Shown here: piece by piece, positions 60,224-64,000 of the stretch
How the letters are laid out: every line of letters starts with the position of its first letter
Numbering within the stretch: the stretch's first letter is position 1
Assembly: GCF_001431485.1 (NCBI RefSeq)
Contig: NZ_LDJM01000011.1
Coordinates: 62,001 to 126,000 of the forward strand
DNA length: 64,000 bases
Direction: 5' to 3'
DNA from: Stenotrophomonas ginsengisoli
GTDB lineage: Bacteria > Pseudomonadota > Gammaproteobacteria > Xanthomonadales > Xanthomonadaceae
Translations under genes and position numbers: made by a program
Notes under the pieces: model-generated
What the model was told of the DNA's origin: nothing
The model's input: only the letters and a program-made list of their open reading frames with translations
Databases searched by the model: none

Positions 60224-61459
60224 TTAGCGGGTCGCCGCTGCGCGTGCGGCCGCAATGGCGGCGATGCGTGCGTTTTCCAGCGCCTGGCCGATGGCAGGAC
60301 CCTTCAGCCCCTCCGTGGCGATGTCGCGTGCATTGATCGCCAGCGCCGCCTGGTGCAGGGCCACCAGCAGCGGCCCCTGCGGGTAATCGCTGTCGGCCAT
60401 GCCGCCCCGGCCGCGTTTGTCGGCCTCGCAAGCCAGGGCGATCTGGGCAATGCGCTCGGGCCGGCGGAAACCATCGCAGCGCTGCAGCAGGGTCAGCACG
60501 GTGGCATCGCGCAGTTCGGCCAGGCGGTGCACGTTGAGGTGCTCGCGGCACACCGCCTCGGCCAGCTGGCGGTAGTCGGCCGGCACCTTCAGCCGTTCGC
60601 ACAGCGCGGCCAGCGGCTTGAGGCCACGTTGTTCGTGCTGGATATGGCGTGGCAGTTCACCGGCCGGGGTCAGTGCCTTGCCCAGGTCATGGGTGAGGGC
60701 GGCAAAGCCGATCAGGCTGTCGCCCGGGGCCAGCTGCGCGGCCATGTCGCTGACCAGTTCCTGATGCAGGCCGGTATCGATTTCCGGGTGGTACTCGGCC
60801 CGCTGCGGCACGCCGTACAGCGCATCCACCTCGGGCAGGAAAGTGCGCAGCGCAGCGGCATCGCGCAGGGTGCGCAGGAAGGCCGATGGCTGCTGGCTGG
60901 CCAGCACCTTGCGCAGCTCCTGCCAGACCCGTTCCGGCACCAGCGCATCCAGCTCGCCGGAATCGGCGATCTGGCGCATCAGGGCCAGGGTTTCCGGCGC
61001 CACGGTAAAGCCCAGCGGGGCGAAGCGGGCCATGAAGCGCGCTGCGCGCAGCACCCGCAGCGGATCTTCGACAAAGGCCGGGCCGACATGGCGCAGCACC
61101 CGCTTGGCGATGTCGTCCGCGCCGCCATACGGGTCAACCAGTTCGCCGCTGGCCGGGTCACGGGCAATCGCGTTGATGGTGAAATCGCGCCGGACCAGGT
61201 CTTCTTCCAGGGTCACCGAGGGGTCGGCATCGACCACAAAGCCACGGTAGCCGCGCCCGCTCTTGCGCTCGGTACGCGCCAGCGCATGTTCCTCACCGGT
61301 TTGCGGGTGCAGGAACACCGGGAAATCCTTGCCCACCGCGCGAAAGCCCTGGGCTTCCATCTGCGCCTGGGTGGCGCCGACCACCACCCAGTCATTGTCA
61401 CCGGGCGCCAGGCCCAGCAGTGCATCGCGGACCGCGCCGCCCACCAGATAGATTTTCAT
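60224..61459 (-). CDS. cca: CCA tRNA nucleotidyltransferase with HD domain
   Basis: 411 residues from ATG at 61459 ([12 protein letters not shown]); ATG at 61468 adds three residues. Nucleotidyltransferase motifs [18 protein letters not shown] and [10 protein letters not shown], and a C-terminal HD domain ([12 protein letters not shown]) as in the E. coli-type enzyme, which adds phosphatase and phosphodiesterase activities. Adds or repairs the 3'-CCA of tRNAs. Confidence 0.95.
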   Translation of the reverse strand: MKIYLVGGAVRDALLGLAPGDNDWVVVGATQAQMEAQGFRAVGKDFPVFLHPQTGEEHALARTERKSGRGYRGFVVDADPSVTLEEDLVRRDFTINAIARDPASGELVDPYGGADDIAKRVLRHVGPAFVEDPLRVLRAARFMARFAPLGFTVAPETLALMRQIADSGELDALVPERVWQELRKVLASQQPSAFLRTLRDAAALRTFLPEVDALYGVPQRAEYHPEIDTGLHQELVSDMAAQLAPGDSLIGFAALTHDLGKALTPAGELPRHIQHEQRGLKPLAALCERLKVPADYRQLAEAVCREHLNVHRLAELRDATVLTLLQRCDGFRRPERIAQIALACEADKRGRGGMADSDYPQGPLLVALHQAALAINARDIATEGLKGPAIGQALENARIAAIAAARAAATR

Positions 61460-61513
61460 GCCGGCCATGATGCCAGAGCCTGCGCCACCGGCCCCGGCAT
61501 CATGGCGGCGGGT

Positions 61514-62743
61514 TTACAGGTCGATACCGAAACCGGCGCCGACGTTCTTTTCGCCACCGCCAAAGGCACCGCCGAGGGAGAACGTGGCCCGGCCGATGCG
61601 CTTGCCATAGCCGATGGACATGGCGCTCTCACCTTCCTGGCTGCCCACACCCACGGCCAGACGGCCACGGCCAGCGGCCGTGGGCAGGCTGTGGATGCTC
61701 ATCTGGCTCATGGCTGTGGCCATTGCGCCGATCTGGCTGATGCGGCGGTCGGTGGCCTGCTGGCGGCGGTCCATTTGCTGCCTGAACTGCTGGAAGTCAT
61801 CGTTCAGCACCTGGATCTGCTGATCGGTATAGGCATTGGCCTGCTGCAAGGTCTGGGCGGCCAGTTCGCTGCCCTGCCGGGTCATGTTCTGCTCGACCTG
61901 TTCGATTTGCGCGCGGGTGAGCTGGTCGCCGGCATCGGCATGGGCGATGGCCTGTTGCAGGTCCACACCGGAAGCGCCGGCATTGCCATCAGGACCCTTG
62001 TCACCGACCGGGCCTTGATCACCGATCGTTCCTTTGTCTCCTGCCGGGCCCTTGTCACCATCCGGGCCCTTGTCACCATCCGGGCCCTTGTCACCATCCG
62101 GGCCCTTGGCCCCTGCCAGCGGCGCACTGGCGCAGCCGAATACGCCGTTGGCATCGGTGATCAGCCCGTTGCTGCAGCTGGCCAGGTTGCTGACCTGGAC
62201 ATTGCCTATCACATGCAGCGCCGAGGCGGGATCCCAGGTGCCGATGCCGACCGAATTGTTCTTCAGGGTCAGGGTATTGCTGGCATTGCCCGGCGCGATG
62301 CGGAATGGCAGGCGCTCGCTGCCACTCTGGTCACGGATGAAGAAATTGGTTTCATTGCCCCCCATGTCCCAGGTGTAGGGCACATAACCGCCGCCAGTGA
62401 CCTGCTCGAAGCGGATGGTCGGGGTGTTGTTGGTGACCATGTGCAGGGTCTTCTGGGGGGTGTCGGTGCCGATGCCGGCATTGCCGGAAGGCGGGAAGAG
62501 GTTGTCTCCCAGCGCCAGCGGCTGCACACCGCTGATCAACGTCACCGGCGCAGCTGCCGCCGCTGTGCTGCCGGCCTGCTCGCTGCAGGCTGCCGGTGGC
62601 AGGCCTTGGTCAGCGGCCGCCGCGTCCTGGCAGCTTTCCGTGCCGGCAGGGGAGGTGGTCGTGACCGGTTCGTTGCTGGCCTGGCTGTTGCCGGCCAGTG
62701 CCAGCAGCAGGGCCAAGGTGAGACGGCTGTGCAATGGCAGCAT
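61514..62743 (-). CDS. Collagen-repeat trimeric autotransporter (YadA-type anchor)
   Basis: 409 residues. Signal peptide (MLPLHSRLTLALLLALAG), a disordered Ala/Thr region, a head region with VGIGT/GIGTDTP motifs (about 85-180) resembling phage tail-fibre and trimeric adhesin heads, a collagen-like run of about 16 Gly-X-Y triplets (211-259; GPDGDK three times), a coiled-coil stalk (about 262-335) and a C-terminal four-strand YadA-type anchor (from about 358: GRLAVGVGSQEG). It ends in Leu rather than the usual aromatic. Predicted homotrimeric surface adhesin or fibre. Confidence 0.85.
   Translation of the reverse strand: MLPLHSRLTLALLLALAGNSQASNEPVTTTSPAGTESCQDAAAADQGLPPAACSEQAGSTAAAAAPVTLISGVQPLALGDNLFPPSGNAGIGTDTPQKTLHMVTNNTPTIRFEQVTGGGYVPYTWDMGGNETNFFIRDQSGSERLPFRIAPGNASNTLTLKNNSVGIGTWDPASALHVIGNVQVSNLASCSNGLITDANGVFGCASAPLAGAKGPDGDKGPDGDKGPDGDKGPAGDKGTIGDQGPVGDKGPDGNAGASGVDLQQAIAHADAGDQLTRAQIEQVEQNMTRQGSELAAQTLQQANAYTDQQIQVLNDDFQQFRQQMDRRQQATDRRISQIGAMATAMSQMSIHSLPTAAGRGRLAVGVGSQEGESAMSIGYGKRIGRATFSLGGAFGGGEKNVGAGFGIDL
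62046..62099 (-). repeat. Three perfect 18-bp tandem repeats in the collagen segment
   Basis: Units at 62046-62063, 62064-62081 and 62082-62099 are identical (each begins GGGCCCTTGTCACC on the plus strand) and encode GPDGDK. The 18-base unit keeps the frame, so the collagen arm can lengthen or shorten. Confidence 0.9.
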
Positions 62744-62820
62744 GGGTATGGCCCTTCATCAAGTGCCGTTGCCCGCTGCAACGGCTTTGGTGGCGATCCT
62801 ACACAGCCAACGTAAGAGCG

Positions 62821-64000
62821 TCAGCCACTCGTGGGGCAGGCAAACCGGCGGCTGGCCTGGCCCAGCCGGCCGGCGATGCGGTCGCCCAGCGAGACCGCCT
62901 TGCCGTTCAAGCGCCAGTCGTAGATCACGCTGAAGGCCAGCACCCGGGCCACGTAGTCGCGGGTTTCCTTGTAGCTGATGGTCTCGATCCAGATGTCCGG
63001 GTCGAACTCGCCGCGCTGGGCCAGCCAGCGCCCGGTCGGGGTCGGGCCGGCGTTGTAGGCGGCCAGCACCACGTAGGGCTTGTTGCCGTACTTTTCCTTG
63101 AGCTCGCGCAGGTAGGCGGTGCCGATGGTGATGTTGATGGACGGGTCGTACAGGCTGTTGGCCCCGCTGTAGCCGGCCAGGCCCAGACGGTTGGCCACGG
63201 CCTGGCCGGTGGAGGGGATCACCTGCATCAGGCCCAGCGCATTGGCCGGGGAGCGGGCGTTGGAATTGAAGGTGCTCTCGGCACGGATCTCGGCGGCCAC
63301 CCAGGCCGGGTCCAGGCCGTTGGCGGCGGCATGGCGGCGGATGTCGGCATCGTGGTGCAGCGGGAAGCGCAGCGAGTAAAGACGCATTTCCTGCTCGCCC
63401 TTCAGGGCGAACACGGCGCGGTCATACCAGCCCGCCGCACTGGCCAGGGCCACTGCGTGCTGGCGCTGCTCGTCATTGAAGCCGGACAGGGCATGGGCCC
63501 ATTCGCGTGCGGCCCAGCCGGGGCGGTCCAGCTGCTGCAGCATCAAGGCGCGTTGCAGGGCCGGGTTGCCGGCCACCTGGGTGCGCTGCGGGCTGCGCGC
63601 ATCCAGCTCCAGCGGGCACAGGGCATAGGGCTTGCCGAGGCGGTCGGCAGCCAGATAACCGTGGAAGGTGGGCGAAACCGCAGCGCGTTGCAGCCACACC
63701 TGGGCGGCGCTTTGCTGGCCGGTCTTTTCCAGCATGCGGGCGGTGAACCATTGCCAGCGTGCATCGTTGCGCTGGGTCTCGGGCATGCGCTGCAGCGCGG
63801 CCAGGGCGGCAGCCCAATCGCTGCGGGCCATGGCCTCGCGTACCTGCCACTCGTGCAGGCGCTCATCCCACGCAGCGGCCGGCACCGCGGCCAGGCGCTG
63901 GGCGCTGCCCGGCAGGTAGGAGGCCACCGTCCACAGCGCGATCTGGTACTTGACCTGGCCAAGCTGCCCGGCGCTGAGCTGCAGGGCATTGTGGATGGCC
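62821..64000 (-). CDS. slt: Soluble lytic murein transglycosylase, 5' end missing
   Basis: The frame runs open to the right edge, so at least 392 residues are present and the start is outside. N-terminal part is the helical superhelix (doughnut) region; the C-terminal SLT domain has the catalytic Glu in IRAESTFNSNARS, then GLMQVIPSTG, AYNAGPTPTGRW and ETRDYVARVL. Periplasmic exolytic peptidoglycan enzyme of the Slt70 family. Confidence 0.93.
   Translation of the reverse strand, partial: AIHNALQLSAGQLGQVKYQIALWTVASYLPGSAQRLAAVPAAAWDERLHEWQVREAMARSDWAAALAALQRMPETQRNDARWQWFTARMLEKTGQQSAAQVWLQRAAVSPTFHGYLAADRLGKPYALCPLELDARSPQRTQVAGNPALQRALMLQQLDRPGWAAREWAHALSGFNDEQRQHAVALASAAGWYDRAVFALKGEQEMRLYSLRFPLHHDADIRRHAAANGLDPAWVAAEIRAESTFNSNARSPANALGLMQVIPSTGQAVANRLGLAGYSGANSLYDPSINITIGTAYLRELKEKYGNKPYVVLAAYNAGPTPTGRWLAQRGEFDPDIWIETISYKETRDYVARVLAFSVIYDWRLNGKAVSLGDRIAGRLGQASRRFACPTSG

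Noticed and set aside
62765..62785. 8-bp hairpin GCCGTTGC/GCAACGGC between slt and the autotransporter gene
   Set aside because: On the transcribed strand it is followed by ACTTGATG without a U-tract, so I did not list it as a terminator.

Overview
The window is high-GC, densely packed chromosomal DNA from a gammaproteobacterium. The content and order point to the Xanthomonadaceae, most like Stenotrophomonas, Xanthomonas or Pseudoxanthomonas: a lipoyl-domain-bearing dihydrolipoamide dehydrogenase beside the E2 gene, an atpIBEFHAGDC operon followed by glmU and glmS, GTAG-headed palindromic repeats, and a pteridine reductase beside folK. The genus is an inference; no rRNA or tRNA gene was seen.

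Layout. 1-3.1 kb: cell-wall genes (mltB cut by the window edge, rlpA, dacC). 3.3-5.8 kb: metNIQ methionine importer. 5.8-8.3 kb: a membrane protein, a guanidinium exporter behind a guanidine-II riboswitch, an OmpW-type porin and a hypoxanthine-DNA glycosylase. 8.4-12.3 kb: pyruvate dehydrogenase E2, an exported protein of unknown function, and E3. 12.3-13.5 kb: a DUF2061 protein and an outer-membrane barrel. 13.8-21 kb: complete F1Fo ATP synthase operon. 21-26.3 kb: an MFS exporter, a GtrA-like protein, glmU and glmS.

26.4-39.9 kb is a complete type I-C CRISPR-Cas locus on the minus strand: cas3, cas5, cas8c (with an internal cas11c start), cas7, cas4, cas1, cas2, a leader, and an array of 84 repeats and 83 spacers. 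40-48.2 kb, also minus, is a MacB-like ABC exporter (adaptor, ATPase, two permeases) followed by an NTF2-like exported protein and an NtrC/NtrY-type two-component pair. A near-consensus sigma-54 promoter and a palindromic enhancer lie upstream of the adaptor gene, which suggests that the last genes of the unit control the first.

48.3-54.5 kb holds an OsmC protein and, divergent from it, the four-gene ligase-associated DNA repair cassette (exonuclease, ATP-dependent ligase, Lhr-Core helicase, MPE phosphoesterase). 54.5-64 kb: folK, pteridine reductase, a MidA-type methyltransferase, VanZ-like, glucokinase, nagA, an AhpD-like protein, cca, a collagen-repeat trimeric autotransporter, and slt cut by the right edge.

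The least ordinary items are: the internal Cas11c start; a stem-loop between cas3 and cas5 that copies the geometry of the CRISPR repeat; two related spacers apparently taken from homologous coding sequences; the self-contained sigma-54 exporter unit; and the mosaic collagen-like adhesin.
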